Positions 37,020-47,085 are shown, counted from the stretch's first letter. The stretch: DNA of 50,966 nt from Shewanella sp. TC10 (GCF_009663145.1 NZ_VKHR01000040.1:1-50966), one strand, 5' to 3'. Numbers and translations are program-made. Notes: generated by a model from the letters alone, not told the origin.

Positions 37020-39254
37020 GTGCTAAACACGCTTAGGGATATCACACAGGCTGTTGCAGGAGCAAGTAGCCTTGATTCAGCATTAAATGTGTTAGTGTCG
37101 CAAACAAAATTAGCGATGCAAACTCAATGCTGCTCAATCTATATCCTTGAGCAACAACACCTTGTTCTTTCTGCCTCTGATGGACTCGCAAGTGCTGCTA
37201 TCAATAATGTAAAAATGCCTTTATCTGAAGGTTTAGTTGGATTAGCCGCTGAGAAAGAAGAGGCGGTTAATCTTGCTGATGCTAAATCCCATCACCGTTT
37301 TAAATTTTTCCCAGAAGTTGAAGAAGAAGAGTACCGCGCTTTTCTTGCTGTCCCGATTATTTTTCAAAAACAAGTTGTTGGTGTCATTGTTGTTCAGCAG
37401 CCACAGCCAAGACAGTTTAGTGAAAATGAAGAAGCTTTTTTAATGACGCTTGCCGCGCAACTTGCAGTGGTTGTACGTAGTTTAAAAAACAAAGCTGCAA
37501 TCAGTAATGTTCAACAACAAGTTGTATTTAAAGGGGTCAGTGCATCAAAGGGGATTGCTATTGCTGAAGCGTTTGTTTTAGGCGGTGCTATCTCGTTAGC
37601 TCAGCCTGATATTAAATGCGCTGATGTTGATAAAGAAACGCTTAGACTTAAGTCAGCAATGCAACGTTGTAAAGACATTATAAGTACGTTGTCGCAGCGA
37701 TTTGACCGCGAGAAAGCCGATGACATAGCGTCGATTTTTTCGGCTTTGCAGCTGTTATTAAATGAAGCAAGCCTAGGCGGAGAATACTTACGAGAAGTTG
37801 CTTTAGGCTGGCAAGCTGAATCTGCAGTAAGCAGAGTTTCTCTTCGCTATATAGACCAATTTATTGCGATGGAAGATCCTTACCTTAAAGAGCGAGCAAG
37901 TGATATTCGTGAGCTTGGCCAAAAAGTATTGCGCCAACTCATTGAGCCTAACAAGTTAGATCTGGCCCCTTCAAAGCCAGTGATATTAGTCGCTAAAGAA
38001 GTCGACGCAACATTATTGGCTGAGTTTCCTCGAGGAAAACTTGCAGGGATTGTCACGGAGCTTGGCGGAGTTAATGCCCATGCGGCTATTCTGGCTAGAG
38101 CACTAGGCGTTCCAGCTATTGTTGGGGTTGATCAAGTACTGGCGGCTAATATTGATGATAAGAAATTAGTCTTAAACGCTAATAGTGGCCAATTACTCGT
38201 ATCTCCATCAGATGCAGTACTTCATGAATATCACACTTTAATTTCAGAAAGTCAGGCTCAGCAGCGCCAGTTCTCAGCTGAGTTATCTCTGCCTGCTCAA
38301 ACAATTGATGGTCACCGAATTCAACTGTACTTAAATGCAGGACTACTGAGCGGCTTAAGTACTGATATGGCTGAAGGAGCGGATGGAATAGGACTATATC
38401 GTACTGAAATCCCTTTCATGCTACACCAGCGTTTCCCTAGTGAAATAGAACAAGTGCATGTTTATAAACAGGTGCTTTCTGCTGCTCGCGATAGACCTGT
38501 TGTCATGCGCACTTTAGATGTGGGTGGTGATAAACCATTACCGTATTTTCCCATTAACGAAGATAACCCGTTTCTAGGTTGGCGCGGGATCCGTTTATCG
38601 TTAGATCACCCTGAGTTGTTTTTGATGCAATTAAGGGCAATGTTAACGGCAAATGCAGATTCGGCACAATTACAGATCCTGTTACCTATGGTCAGTAACC
38701 TTGATGAAATCGACAGGACATTACTCTATTTAGAGCAAGCTTATAGTGAATTAACTGAAGAGTTAAATCGAACTATCCCTAAGCCTCAAATAGGTGTGAT
38801 GCTTGAAGTGCCTTCATTACTATTTCAATTGGAAGATGTCGCTAAACGTGTCGATTTCGTGTCAGTTGGTAGTAATGATTTAACTCAATATTTACTGGCT
38901 GTTGATAGAAATAACCCTAGTGTGAGTCCTTTGTTTGATAGTTTTCACCCAGGGGTGCTAAGAGCGTTAAAATGGACCATTACTGATTGTAATCGATACC
39001 AATTAGATGCGAGTATTTGCGGTGAGTTAGCTGGAGAGCCAATGGGGGCATTGCTTCTTGTTGCCATGGGCTATCAAAAGCTGAGTATGAACCAAGGCAG
39101 TATTGCACGTATCAACTATTTACTCAGGCGCATTGATAAACAGTCTCTAGAGCAACTGTTAGAACAAGCACTCTTGTTGTCAAATGGCGAGCAAGTTCGC
39201 CAACTTCTGAATGAATACCTTAATGAACAAGAATTGATATCAATTTTACATTAG
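37020..39254 (+). CDS. ptsP: Phosphoenolpyruvate-protein phosphotransferase PtsP (EI-Ntr)
   Basis: First enzyme of the nitrogen-related phosphotransferase chain; takes phosphate from PEP and passes it to NPr. Domains in 744 residues: N-terminal GAF (about 5-160, senses glutamine or 2-oxoglutarate in E. coli), enzyme I N-terminal helical domain (about 180-300), phosphohistidine domain with H354 in GGVNAHAAILARALGVPAIVG, and PEP-binding barrel (about 430-720) with the GGDKPLPYFP and SICGELAG segments. The start is GTG 37020 after CAGGGAAA. The gene is followed by a permease gene 34 bases on. Confidence 0.96.
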   Translation: MLNTLRDITQAVAGASSLDSALNVLVSQTKLAMQTQCCSIYILEQQHLVLSASDGLASAAINNVKMPLSEGLVGLAAEKEEAVNLADAKSHHRFKFFPEVEEEEYRAFLAVPIIFQKQVVGVIVVQQPQPRQFSENEEAFLMTLAAQLAVVVRSLKNKAAISNVQQQVVFKGVSASKGIAIAEAFVLGGAISLAQPDIKCADVDKETLRLKSAMQRCKDIISTLSQRFDREKADDIASIFSALQLLLNEASLGGEYLREVALGWQAESAVSRVSLRYIDQFIAMEDPYLKERASDIRELGQKVLRQLIEPNKLDLAPSKPVILVAKEVDATLLAEFPRGKLAGIVTELGGVNAHAAILARALGVPAIVGVDQVLAANIDDKKLVLNANSGQLLVSPSDAVLHEYHTLISESQAQQRQFSAELSLPAQTIDGHRIQLYLNAGLLSGLSTDMAEGADGIGLYRTEIPFMLHQRFPSEIEQVHVYKQVLSAARDRPVVMRTLDVGGDKPLPYFPINEDNPFLGWRGIRLSLDHPELFLMQLRAMLTANADSAQLQILLPMVSNLDEIDRTLLYLEQAYSELTEELNRTIPKPQIGVMLEVPSLLFQLEDVAKRVDFVSVGSNDLTQYLLAVDRNNPSVSPLFDSFHPGVLRALKWTITDCNRYQLDASICGELAGEPMGALLLVAMGYQKLSMNQGSIARINYLLRRIDKQSLEQLLEQALLLSNGEQVRQLLNEYLNEQELISILH

Positions 39255-39288
39255 GTTCTTTATATTTTTACACGGATAAGGCTTTACT

Positions 39289-40092
39289 GTGGACAATATT
39301 TTACTGGTTTTTTCTATTTGCTTAGTGCTCGGTGCTTTTGTTGGTTTTATGGCGGGTTTATTGGGTATTGGCGGTGGGTTAATTATTGTGCCCGCACTAA
39401 TCTATCTTTTACCATCAGTTGGGGTCGAATCAACCCAACTCACTCACGTTGCTATTGCAACATCACTAGCTTCAATTATCCTCACTTCACTTTCTTCGGC
39501 TTCTGCACATCATAAAAGAGGCAATGTACCTTGGGCATTATTTAAACCCATGTTGCCTGGAATTCTCATTGGCGCGCTAGCATCTGGGTTTATTTCAGAG
39601 AAAATATCATCAGATCATTTGCAGCAAGCATTTGCGATATTTGTTGTGCTAATGGCAATACAAATGGCTTTCCCTTTTAAGCCGAAAGCAAATGAGAAAA
39701 TTCCCGGTTTTGTAGTTTTACTGGGCGTATCGACATTAATTGCGATTATCGCAGGGCTGATGGGGATCGGTGGTGGGGTCTTGCTGGTGCCGTTTTTAAC
39801 TTACTGTGGTTTACAGATGAAACAAGCTGTTGGTTTCGCCTCTGTGACAGGTTGTTTGATTGCAACTTCAGGCACCCTTGGCTATATCATAGCAGGTTTA
39901 AATGCGCCCGATTTACCCGATGGCACGATTGGTTTTATCTACTTGCCAGCACTTGCAGGCATCATTATTAGCTCCATGCTAATGGCTCCATTGGGCGTAA
40001 AAGCCGCAAGCACTTGGCCAACTCCAGTCTTAAAGCGTGCATTTGCTGGTCTACTGATGATTGTCGGCTTAAAAATGGCTTTATCTGCATAG
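39289..40092 (+). CDS. TSUP-family sulfite/sulfonate exporter-type permease
   Basis: Inner-membrane protein of 267 residues with about eight helices and the two glycine-rich repeats of the TauE/SafE (TSUP) family: FMAGLLGIGGGLIIVPALIY (about 19-38) and IAGLMGIGGGVLLVPFLTY (about 156-174). Family members move sulfite, sulfoacetate or related anions; the substrate here is unknown. GTG start with ACGGATAAGG upstream. It continues the rppH-ptsP series. In many relatives lgt comes next, but here thyA follows directly. Confidence 0.9.
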   Translation: MDNILLVFSICLVLGAFVGFMAGLLGIGGGLIIVPALIYLLPSVGVESTQLTHVAIATSLASIILTSLSSASAHHKRGNVPWALFKPMLPGILIGALASGFISEKISSDHLQQAFAIFVVLMAIQMAFPFKPKANEKIPGFVVLLGVSTLIAIIAGLMGIGGGVLLVPFLTYCGLQMKQAVGFASVTGCLIATSGTLGYIIAGLNAPDLPDGTIGFIYLPALAGIIISSMLMAPLGVKAASTWPTPVLKRAFAGLLMIVGLKMALSA

Positions 40093-40211
40093 TTTTTTGG
40101 TATCATAACTTTTTGCTACATCAAGCTTGTCAGCTCAATCTTCATTGAGTTTTGCATGACAGCTTTTAAACAGTGTTGCTAAATTAAACCTTATAATAAT
40201 AGGAATGAAAA

Positions 40212-41063
40212 ATGCGTCAGTATTTAGATCTTTGTCAGAACATCGTCGATAACGGTCATTGGATTGAAAATGAACGAACTGGAAAGCGTTGTTTAACCGT
40301 GATTAATGCTGATTTGCAATATGATGTGAAAAATAACCAGTTTCCTATTATTACAACACGTAAAAGCTATTGGAAGTCAGCGATTGCGGAGCTAATTGGC
40401 TATATCAGAGGCTATGATAACGCGGCAGACTTTCGTGCTTTAGGTACTAAAACTTGGGACATGAATTCGAATGATAACCAAAGTTGGTTAGCAAACCCTC
40501 ACCGCAAAGGTGAAGATGACATGGGGCGTGTTTACGGCGTTCAAGGACGTCGTTGGCAGAAAACCTCTGGTGGTACAGTCGATCAGCTGGCTAAAATTGT
40601 TGATAACTTGTCTAAAGGTGTCGATGACCGTGGCGAAATTATCACTTTCTACAACCCAGGTGAATTTGATATGGGCTGTTTGCGTCCTTGTATGCACACT
40701 CATACGTTTTCGCTATTGGGTGATACGCTTTATTTAACTAGTTATCAACGTTCATGCGATGTGCCACTAGGGCTTAATTTCAATCAAATTCAGGTATATA
40801 CATTCCTTGCTTTGATGGCGCAGATCACAAGTAATAAACCTGGTATGGCTTATCATAAAATTATTAATGCTCATATCTATGAAGACCAACTTGATTTAAT
40901 GAAAAATGAACAACTGACTCGTGAGCCATTTCCATCGCCGCAGCTGATCATAAATCCAGATATTAAGAGTCTTAAAGATTTGGAAACTTGGGTCACCATG
41001 GATGATTTTGAAGTGGTAGGTTATCAGCACCATGATGCTATCAAGTATCCTTTTTCGGTTTAG
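40212..41063 (+). CDS. thyA: Thymidylate synthase, 283-residue form
   Basis: Methylates dUMP to dTMP with methylene-tetrahydrofolate. The nucleophile C160 in [22 protein letters not shown] (about 179-196) and the IYEDQ segment fit the ThyA active site and dimer. The length of 283 and features such as [18 protein letters not shown] and the C-terminal [11 protein letters not shown] place it with the long form seen in Vibrio, not the 264-residue E. coli form. ATAGGAATGAAAA precedes the ATG. lgt, the usual partner upstream, is missing. Confidence 0.95.
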   Translation: MRQYLDLCQNIVDNGHWIENERTGKRCLTVINADLQYDVKNNQFPIITTRKSYWKSAIAELIGYIRGYDNAADFRALGTKTWDMNSNDNQSWLANPHRKGEDDMGRVYGVQGRRWQKTSGGTVDQLAKIVDNLSKGVDDRGEIITFYNPGEFDMGCLRPCMHTHTFSLLGDTLYLTSYQRSCDVPLGLNFNQIQVYTFLALMAQITSNKPGMAYHKIINAHIYEDQLDLMKNEQLTREPFPSPQLIINPDIKSLKDLETWVTMDDFEVVGYQHHDAIKYPFSV

Positions 41064-41832
41064 ATAACTCTGCTTAAATAACAGGCTAGAAAAGAAATGA
41101 TCTCGTTAAGTCACTTCTAGGGGACTTGACGAGATTCGATGAGTTTTATAGAAAACTCCTAAACATTCACTTTAAAAAATAGACTTTAAAACATAGATTT
41201 CACTGTTCGATTCTTATAGTTTTGTTAAATAGTAAATCACCCATAGCATGTTCAATTCATTATTGTACTCAAACACATCAGTGCTTCCTAGAAACTACGT
41301 AAATATTGTCTAGAATTAAGTGCAAATATATAAAATTACATTCTGACAGCAAATGTATCGACTGAGTTTTGTGATTAAGCTAAAAAAGCTTGTTGATTCA
41401 TTAAACTGTGTTTCTTATTGATGAAATTTTCTTAATTATTTGTTCAGTGACTTTAATATTTATGCACTTTATATTTGGTAGGCTAAATTAAAGCTCATAA
41501 CTTAGATTGGTTTTTAATTAGGTTATTGTTCTTTTACTAAAAGTAAATCAGAGATTTGTCAATTTATCGTCAATTAATTTAGTTAGATGTATTTTATTTT
41601 ATCATTCGCCCACTTTTTGCTCAGCTAAATATATATGCGTTTAATCGAGTTTTGTGTGCAAGCTTTAGCTTTAATGTTGATCTAGGTCTCAATTGTTGCC
41701 TCTTGTGTGATAGGTCTCTCTCTGTGTGGTTTAATACCTCGGAAAAACCGAGTGTTTAGAGCGAAACTAACGATTATGATTGTTTGAGATTTTTAGATAG
41801 AATCAATTTAATTGTTTTTTATGGAGTAAAGT
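41064..41832. other. AT-rich gene-free region between thyA and nhaA
   Basis: No frame with coding character in 769 bases. It contains two tandem hairpins just after thyA (41100-41158), a small GC hairpin (41738-41752) about 80 bases before nhaA, and the doubled TAGGTCTC (near 41684 and 41711). The nhaA promoter and any NhaR site should lie in the last few hundred bases; I could not identify them by eye. Confidence 0.6.
41100..41158 (+). other. Two tandem hairpins downstream of thyA
   Basis: ATCTCGTTAAGTC (41100-41112) pairs with GACTTGACGAGAT (41123-41135) over 13 positions with one G-U; then GAGTTTT (41141-41147) pairs with AAAACTC (41152-41158). Neither has a good T tract, so they may stabilise the thyA 3' end and not terminate alone. 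Confidence 0.6.
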
Positions 41833-43011
41833 ATGGAACGTGCAATTAAGAATTTCTTAAGTCAAGAATCTGCAGGAGGTATCATTTTGATGGTCTCTGT
41901 AGTGCTGGCTATGTTAATGGCAAATTCGCCATTAGCTGGTTTATACAGTGGTTTTCTTGATACAGAAGTCCAAGTACGTATAGGTTCATTAGATATCGAT
42001 AAGCCTTTGTTGCTTTGGATTAATGATGGATTAATGGCGCTTTTCTTCTTGCTAATTGGTTTAGAAGTAAAACGTGAATTGTTAGAAGGTGCATTATCTA
42101 GTGTTGCTAAAGCTTCACTGCCAACGTTTGCCGCAGTTGGTGGCATGGTATTCCCTGCATTATTCTATCTAGCATTCAACTATTCAGATCCTGTTACACA
42201 GGTTGGTTGGGCAATTCCGGCTGCGACTGATATTGCATTTGCATTAGGTATTATGGCTCTACTTGGTAGCCGTGTGCCTGTAGCACTAAAAGTGTTCTTA
42301 TTAGCTCTGGCTATTATGGATGACTTAGGTGTTATTGTTATTATCGCCTTGTTCTACAGTGCTGATTTATCAATGACAAGCCTAATTGTTGCAGCAATTT
42401 CAATTACACTGATGGTTGCACTTAACCGCAAAGGAGTTAGTTCACTCATTCCTTATGGCTTATTAGGTGTGATTCTTTGGGTTGCGGTACTGAAATCTGG
42501 TGTTCATGCAACACTTGCTGGTGTGATTATCGCATTCTGTATTCCGTTACGAGCGAAAGACGGCTCATCGCCATCTGAGCACTTGGAGCACTCTCTGCAC
42601 CCATGGAGTACATTCTTCATTCTACCTGTGTTTGCATTTGCTAATGCTGGTTTATCGTTATCAGGAATGAGCTTAAGTTCACTTGCTGAGCCTGTAACTA
42701 TCGGTATTATCTTAGGCTTGTTACTTGGTAAGCCAGTGGGTGTAATGTTGTTTAGCTATGTTGCAGTTAAGTTGAAGTTAGCAGAATTACCACCAGGTAT
42801 TAGCTGGAGCCAGATTATTCCAGTATCGATCATGTGTGGTATTGGTTTCACTATGTCTGTGTTTATCTCTTCACTTGCATTTGAAACTGCCCCAGAGCAA
42901 TTAGGTGACTATGCTCGCTTAGGTATCTTGATGGGCTCTATGTTAGCCGCAGTTATCGGTTACGTATGGCTAGATAAAGTACTTCCTAAAGCTGAAGCTG
43001 AAGCTAAGTAG
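41833..43011 (+). CDS. nhaA: Na+/H+ antiporter NhaA
   Basis: Inner-membrane antiporter that exports sodium for two protons; major player in alkaline pH and salt tolerance. The ion-binding pair D163-D164 lies in [10 protein letters not shown] at the same numbers as in E. coli NhaA. The sequence starts with [16 protein letters not shown], typical of the family; length 392. Twelve helices expected. TATGGAGTAAAGT precedes the ATG. nhaR lies two genes downstream, so activation by NhaR in response to sodium is likely by analogy. Confidence 0.97.
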   Translation: MERAIKNFLSQESAGGIILMVSVVLAMLMANSPLAGLYSGFLDTEVQVRIGSLDIDKPLLLWINDGLMALFFLLIGLEVKRELLEGALSSVAKASLPTFAAVGGMVFPALFYLAFNYSDPVTQVGWAIPAATDIAFALGIMALLGSRVPVALKVFLLALAIMDDLGVIVIIALFYSADLSMTSLIVAAISITLMVALNRKGVSSLIPYGLLGVILWVAVLKSGVHATLAGVIIAFCIPLRAKDGSSPSEHLEHSLHPWSTFFILPVFAFANAGLSLSGMSLSSLAEPVTIGIILGLLLGKPVGVMLFSYVAVKLKLAELPPGISWSQIIPVSIMCGIGFTMSVFISSLAFETAPEQLGDYARLGILMGSMLAAVIGYVWLDKVLPKAEAEAK

Positions 43012-43024
43012 TACTGGAGTAAAA

Positions 43025-43414
43025 ATGAAAACAAAACTGCTGATGTTAGCCTTGGCAATGGGTGTAACGACTGTGCCAGTACAAGCGACAACATTCGATC
43101 AATGTCTTAAAGATGTTGAATCTAAAGAATGTACCAGTTACTTAGATGGTATTGTAGATGGGGCTTTGATGTATCACTCTGATGCATCGGGCAACCGTTT
43201 AGAAGAGGCTGATGGATACGAGTCTCGTGCTCTTATGTATCGTGCAGGTAAGCGATATCAAGAGGCTAACCGCAGTTTTTGTGCTGACAGAGTTCCACAT
43301 AAAGATGAAATCGTTTTAGCTATTCAAGAACAAGCATCAGCAAAAAACGTGACTAATCTAGATGAACTATCGATATTAATTGATAGCTTGTTGGACTGTC
43401 AGCGATTAAAATAA
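43025..43414 (+). CDS. Small secreted four-cysteine protein, Rap1a/Tai-like
   Basis: Protein of 129 residues with a signal peptide (about 1-21, cut near VQA). The mature part is helical with C27, C36, C86 and C125, suggesting two disulfides. The layout CTSYLDGIVDG, then FCADRVPHKDEIVLAIQEQA and a final LLDC resembles the Rap1a/Tai domain known from type VI effector immunity proteins, but the family also includes many unrelated periplasmic proteins and no effector is nearby. It starts 13 bases after nhaA and precedes nhaR, so it is probably co-transcribed with them. Confidence 0.7.
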   Translation: MKTKLLMLALAMGVTTVPVQATTFDQCLKDVESKECTSYLDGIVDGALMYHSDASGNRLEEADGYESRALMYRAGKRYQEANRSFCADRVPHKDEIVLAIQEQASAKNVTNLDELSILIDSLLDCQRLK

Positions 43415-43441
43415 GCCAACTTTCTTAGCTGGTTTATATGA

Positions 43442-44374
43442 ATGCAACATTTAAATTATAACCATCTATATTATTTTTGGATGGTTAGAAAAAAAGGTTC
43501 GGTGGCTAAGGCCGCCGAAGCTTTATGCCTCGCACCACAAACTATTACAGGTCAAATCCGCGCTTTAGAAGAACGTCTCCATGGCAGTCTTTTTAAACGT
43601 GTAGGACGCTCGTTAGAACCCACCGAACTTGGCGAATTAGTCTTTCGCTATGCAGATAAAATGTTTAGTCTCAGCTATGAAATGTTGGACTTATTGGCAT
43701 ACCAAAAAGATGAATCCATTCTCTTTGAAGTCGGTTTCGCGGCAGCTTTATCTAAAGCATTAGCGAGTCGGGTATTATTAACTGTGATCCCTAATGACGG
43801 TTCGATGCACCTAAGTTGTTATGAATCTACCCATGAAAACCTAATCCAACGTTTGCGTGAACATAAACTAGATATGATCTTGTCTGATTCAGCAGGTGAG
43901 TCTCTCAAATACCCTGAGATTTTGTCTAAAAAGCTAGGTGAGTGTGGCATTAGTTTTTTTGCAGCCTCTAAGCCTTCATTAGACTTTCCTGCTTGTTTAG
44001 AGCAAGACAAGTTATTGATCCCAGGTAAGGGAACATCACTTGGGCAGCAACTGCATCGATGGTTTGCTGAAAAGAATCTCGAGGTCAGTATTTTAGGTGA
44101 ATTTGATGATGCTGCGATGATGAAGGCTTTCGGTCTATTCAAGCGCGGTATATTTGTTGCTCCTTCAATTTATCGTCATGATATACTTTCTCAAGGTATG
44201 GTTTTAATTGGTGAAACTGACGATATCAAAGAAGAGTATCATGTCATGTTTGCTGAAAGGATGATCCAACATCCCGCAGTTCAGCGATTACTTGAAACTG
44301 ATTTTACAGATTTGTTTGCCGGTGTGGATCCAGAGATACAAGATGTAGAACATCGTAGTTCACATCAAAGATAA
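43442..44374 (+). CDS. nhaR: LysR-type transcriptional activator NhaR
   Basis: Regulator that activates nhaA in response to sodium in E. coli. The N-terminus LNYNHLYYFWMVRKKGSVAKAAEALCLAPQTITGQI is the NhaR form of the LysR helix-turn-helix; length 310. The C-terminal effector domain (about 90-295) is intact. It lies 27 bases downstream of the small secreted protein and about 430 after nhaA, so the regulator is probably transcribed with its target. No strong ribosome binding site is seen before the ATG. Confidence 0.93.
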   Translation: MQHLNYNHLYYFWMVRKKGSVAKAAEALCLAPQTITGQIRALEERLHGSLFKRVGRSLEPTELGELVFRYADKMFSLSYEMLDLLAYQKDESILFEVGFAAALSKALASRVLLTVIPNDGSMHLSCYESTHENLIQRLREHKLDMILSDSAGESLKYPEILSKKLGECGISFFAASKPSLDFPACLEQDKLLIPGKGTSLGQQLHRWFAEKNLEVSILGEFDDAAMMKAFGLFKRGIFVAPSIYRHDILSQGMVLIGETDDIKEEYHVMFAERMIQHPAVQRLLETDFTDLFAGVDPEIQDVEHRSSHQR

Positions 44375-44405
44375 AATATCCTTAGAAGATGTTAGGAGAA
44401 GAACG

Positions 44406-44654
44406 TTGGAATTAATGAATATTGCTAGAGTTCGCTGGGCTTGTCGTAGAGGAATGTTAGAGTTAGATGTTCTTTTTCAGCCTTTTGTAGATAAACATTA
44501 CGAATCTCTTTCTGATGTCGACAAGCAGACCTTTATTGATTTATTAGCCTGCGAAGATCCAGAACTTTTTGCATGGTTTATGGGCCATGAAGTATGTCCG
44601 AATAATGCAATGCGTGAAATGGTCAATACGGTTCGTGGTCGTCCGCAGCCTTAA
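44406..44654 (+). CDS. sdhE: FAD assembly factor SdhE
   Basis: Small cytosolic helical protein that helps covalent flavin attachment to SdhA and FrdA. The conserved RGMLELD motif (R-G-x-x-E) and WACRRGM lead, SDVDKQTFIDLLACEDPELFAWFMG follow, matching YgfY. The TTG at 44406 is chosen because AGGAG lies eight bases before it; the ATG at 44415 would put that site 17 bases away. Length 82. cptA follows, as in E. coli. Confidence 0.93.
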   Translation: MELMNIARVRWACRRGMLELDVLFQPFVDKHYESLSDVDKQTFIDLLACEDPELFAWFMGHEVCPNNAMREMVNTVRGRPQP

Positions 44655-44720
44655 CTTCATTCGGTTTTTTACATACCTTTCTAGCTTGAGCTTAATCAAG
44701 CGGGAAGTGGCGCTTAATTT

Positions 44721-45134
44721 ATGCAAGTAACATTACGCGCCTCTTTCAATCAATTCCTATCTCACATCGTCCTGATATGTGTGTGCTTAACCAGCTTTTT
44801 ACTTTGGCCAGATAATCAATCTATTATTTTTAAGCTAGTTTACTGGCTGGTTTTAGTCATTGCGGTGCTCTTTTTTAGCAGACATTTATTGCAGCTTAAA
44901 TTGTGGCAATACGATTTCAATTTTTATGATGCTGGCAATGGTAAGTTGAACAATCAAACGTTCATACTTTGGCGTCAGCCTATAGTGACAGTATTTGCTT
45001 GTATTATGTTTATCGAGTTTGAATCTGCAGCAGTAAATAACAAAAGGCAATTACTTATTGTGTGGAGTGACATGTTGAGCGATGAACATTACAGGCAGCT
45101 TTGCCGTTTATTAGTGAAGTTTAAAGCAGAGTGA
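44721..45134 (+). CDS. cptA: YgfX/CptA-family inner membrane protein
   Basis: Protein of 137 residues with two adjacent helices near the N-terminus (about 14-30 and 36-54) and a soluble C-terminal part ending WSDMLSDEHYRQLCRLL, the family's recognisable tail. In E. coli, YgfX was reported as a membrane toxin acting on FtsZ and MreB with YgfY as antitoxin, a role still disputed given SdhE's clear flavin function. It lies 66 bases after sdhE. The sequence is poorly conserved, so identification rests on context, topology and the tail. Confidence 0.82.
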   Translation: MQVTLRASFNQFLSHIVLICVCLTSFLLWPDNQSIIFKLVYWLVLVIAVLFFSRHLLQLKLWQYDFNFYDAGNGKLNNQTFILWRQPIVTVFACIMFIEFESAAVNNKRQLLIVWSDMLSDEHYRQLCRLLVKFKAE

Positions 45135-45247
45135 GAATTGAAAGTGAAGCGCCAGAGCTTTGGTAAATCAGATGAGTTTTAAAATAACTGATACTGTTAA
45201 ATAAGTCATATTTATCAGTATCAGTATCAGTATTTGTCTCAGACACT

Positions 45248-46861
45248 TTATCGTTCAGGTTGTAAAATCGTTGGCTGAGGATTATCTAAAAGCTCTGGAT
45301 AATCAGCATTGTAGTGCAGCCCTCGACTTTCTTTTCGCTCCATAGCGCAGCGAATGATAAGCTCAGCAACTTGAACCAGGTTTCTTAATTCTAATAAGTT
45401 GTTACTGACTCGGAAATTACTGTAATACTCTTGAATTTCCTGTTGCAACATAGCGCAGCGTCTCAGTGCACGTTCTAAACGTTTATCGGTTCTCACAATG
45501 CCGACGTAATCCCACATAAAGAGACGTAACTCATGCCAGTTATGCGCAATGACGACTTCTTCATCAGAATTACTGACTTTACTTTCATCCCAGTGAGGAA
45601 CAGGCCCTGGCGCAGGTATTTTAGTGAGTAAACTTTCGATATCGTGAGCTGCAGCACGTGCAAACACGAGGCATTCTAATAATGAGTTACTGGCAAGACG
45701 GTTAGCACCATGTAGACCGGTATAGGCCACTTCACCGATGGCATATAAACCATTAATATCTGTTTGCCCATGTAGGTCAGTCATCACTCCACCACAAGTA
45801 TAGTGCGCGGCGGGAACCACAGGGATTGGATCCGTAGTGATATCAATACCAAACTCTAAACAGCGTTTATGAATAGTTGGGAAGTGTTTAATGACAAAGT
45901 CTGCGGGTTTATGACTGATATCAAGGTACAAGCAATCTGCACCCAAACGCTTCATTTCATAATCGATTGCACGAGCCACGATGTCCCGCGGTGCAAGTTC
46001 CGCTCGTTCATCAAATTCTGGCATAAACCGTGTGCCATCAGGGCGCTTAAGGTAAGCGCCTTCACCACGTAATGCTTCTGTTAACAGGTAATTGCGTGCA
46101 TCGGCATGGTATAAACATGTTGGATGGAACTGATTAAATTCCATGTTCGCTACGCGGCAACCTGCACGCCATGCCATGGCAATACCATCACCGCTTGCGA
46201 TATCAGGGTTAGATGTGTATTGATAAACTTTAGAGCTACCGCCTGTTGCAATCGCAACAAATTTGGCTGTGACTGTTTCTACGTGCTCAGCATCGCGATT
46301 CCAAACATAAGCGCCTACGACTCGGTTACCGGGTCTGTTAAGTTTTCGAGTCGTGATCAAATCAATGGCGTTATAACGCTCTAATACTTGAATATTAGGA
46401 TGAGCTTGGGCTTGATCTTGCAAGGTCGTTTGCACAGCTTTTCCTGTAGCATCAGCTGAATGCAAAATACGACGGTGGCTGTGGCCGCCTTCACGAGTTA
46501 GGTGATAAGGGGCGCTACTTTGGTCACCATCTGCAGTTTCTTCTTTATCAAAGGCAACACCGCATTGAATTAACCATTGCATTGAAGCTTTGGCATTTTC
46601 AGCTGTATAAGTCACCACTTCTTTGTCACAAAGCCCCGCACCTGCAATTAATGTATCGCTTACATGGGACTCAATTGTATCTGATTCATCAAAAACGGAG
46701 GCTATTCCACCTTGGGCATAATAGGTAGAGCCTTCAGCTAATGGGCCTTTCGAAAGAAGAATAACTTTAGACTTTTCAGCTAGATGGAGTGCTAGGGTTA
46801 ACCCTGCAGCACCACTACCAATAACCAAAATATCAGATTGGTGTTCAACTGCTTGTTTCAT
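45248..46861 (-). CDS. nadB: L-aspartate oxidase
   Basis: FAD enzyme that oxidises L-aspartate to iminoaspartate, the first step of de novo NAD synthesis, with oxygen or fumarate as acceptor. Dinucleotide motif [15 protein letters not shown] near residues 16-30, [11 protein letters not shown] near 47-57, the substrate loop [17 protein letters not shown], and [15 protein letters not shown] near 390. Length 537 is typical. Divergent from rpoE, a neighbourhood conserved from Vibrio to E. coli. Confidence 0.97.
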   Translation of the reverse strand: MKQAVEHQSDILVIGSGAAGLTLALHLAEKSKVILLSKGPLAEGSTYYAQGGIASVFDESDTIESHVSDTLIAGAGLCDKEVVTYTAENAKASMQWLIQCGVAFDKEETADGDQSSAPYHLTREGGHSHRRILHSADATGKAVQTTLQDQAQAHPNIQVLERYNAIDLITTRKLNRPGNRVVGAYVWNRDAEHVETVTAKFVAIATGGSSKVYQYTSNPDIASGDGIAMAWRAGCRVANMEFNQFHPTCLYHADARNYLLTEALRGEGAYLKRPDGTRFMPEFDERAELAPRDIVARAIDYEMKRLGADCLYLDISHKPADFVIKHFPTIHKRCLEFGIDITTDPIPVVPAAHYTCGGVMTDLHGQTDINGLYAIGEVAYTGLHGANRLASNSLLECLVFARAAAHDIESLLTKIPAPGPVPHWDESKVSNSDEEVVIAHNWHELRLFMWDYVGIVRTDKRLERALRRCAMLQQEIQEYYSNFRVSNNLLELRNLVQVAELIIRCAMERKESRGLHYNADYPELLDNPQPTILQPER

Positions 46862-46992
46862 AAGGTATCATGGGTGACTTAATATGGTTCTATAATGGTA
46901 AAACAAAACCGCTTTATTGGGTACTGAGACATTACTATTAAGCGATATTTAGCCATTAATTATAAAAAATTAAATTTTTTTCATTCAATATC

Positions 46993-47025
46993 GAACTTTT
47001 TCAAAGCATGCGAGTCTACTTTATT
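46993..47025 (+). promoter_or_regulatory. Sigma-E promoter of rpoE (autoregulatory)
   Basis: GAACTT (46993-46998), a 16-base spacer and TCTAC (47015-47019) match the sigma-E consensus GAACTT-N16-TCTGA. It lies about 65 bases before the rpoE start, as expected for the self-activating promoter of the operon. Confidence 0.75.
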
Positions 47026-47085
47026 GTGAATATGATTCGAGCGACTGAGAAATCAGTATTATAGATTTAGGAGTAGTCGGCTCGG

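Noticed and set aside
43025..43414. Type VI immunity gene
   Set aside because: No effector, VgrG, PAAR or Tss gene in the window; the Rap1a-like fold alone does not show immunity function.
44406..45134. Firm toxin-antitoxin call for sdhE-cptA
   Set aside because: SdhE has a well supported flavinylation role and the toxin model for YgfX is disputed; left as alternative only.
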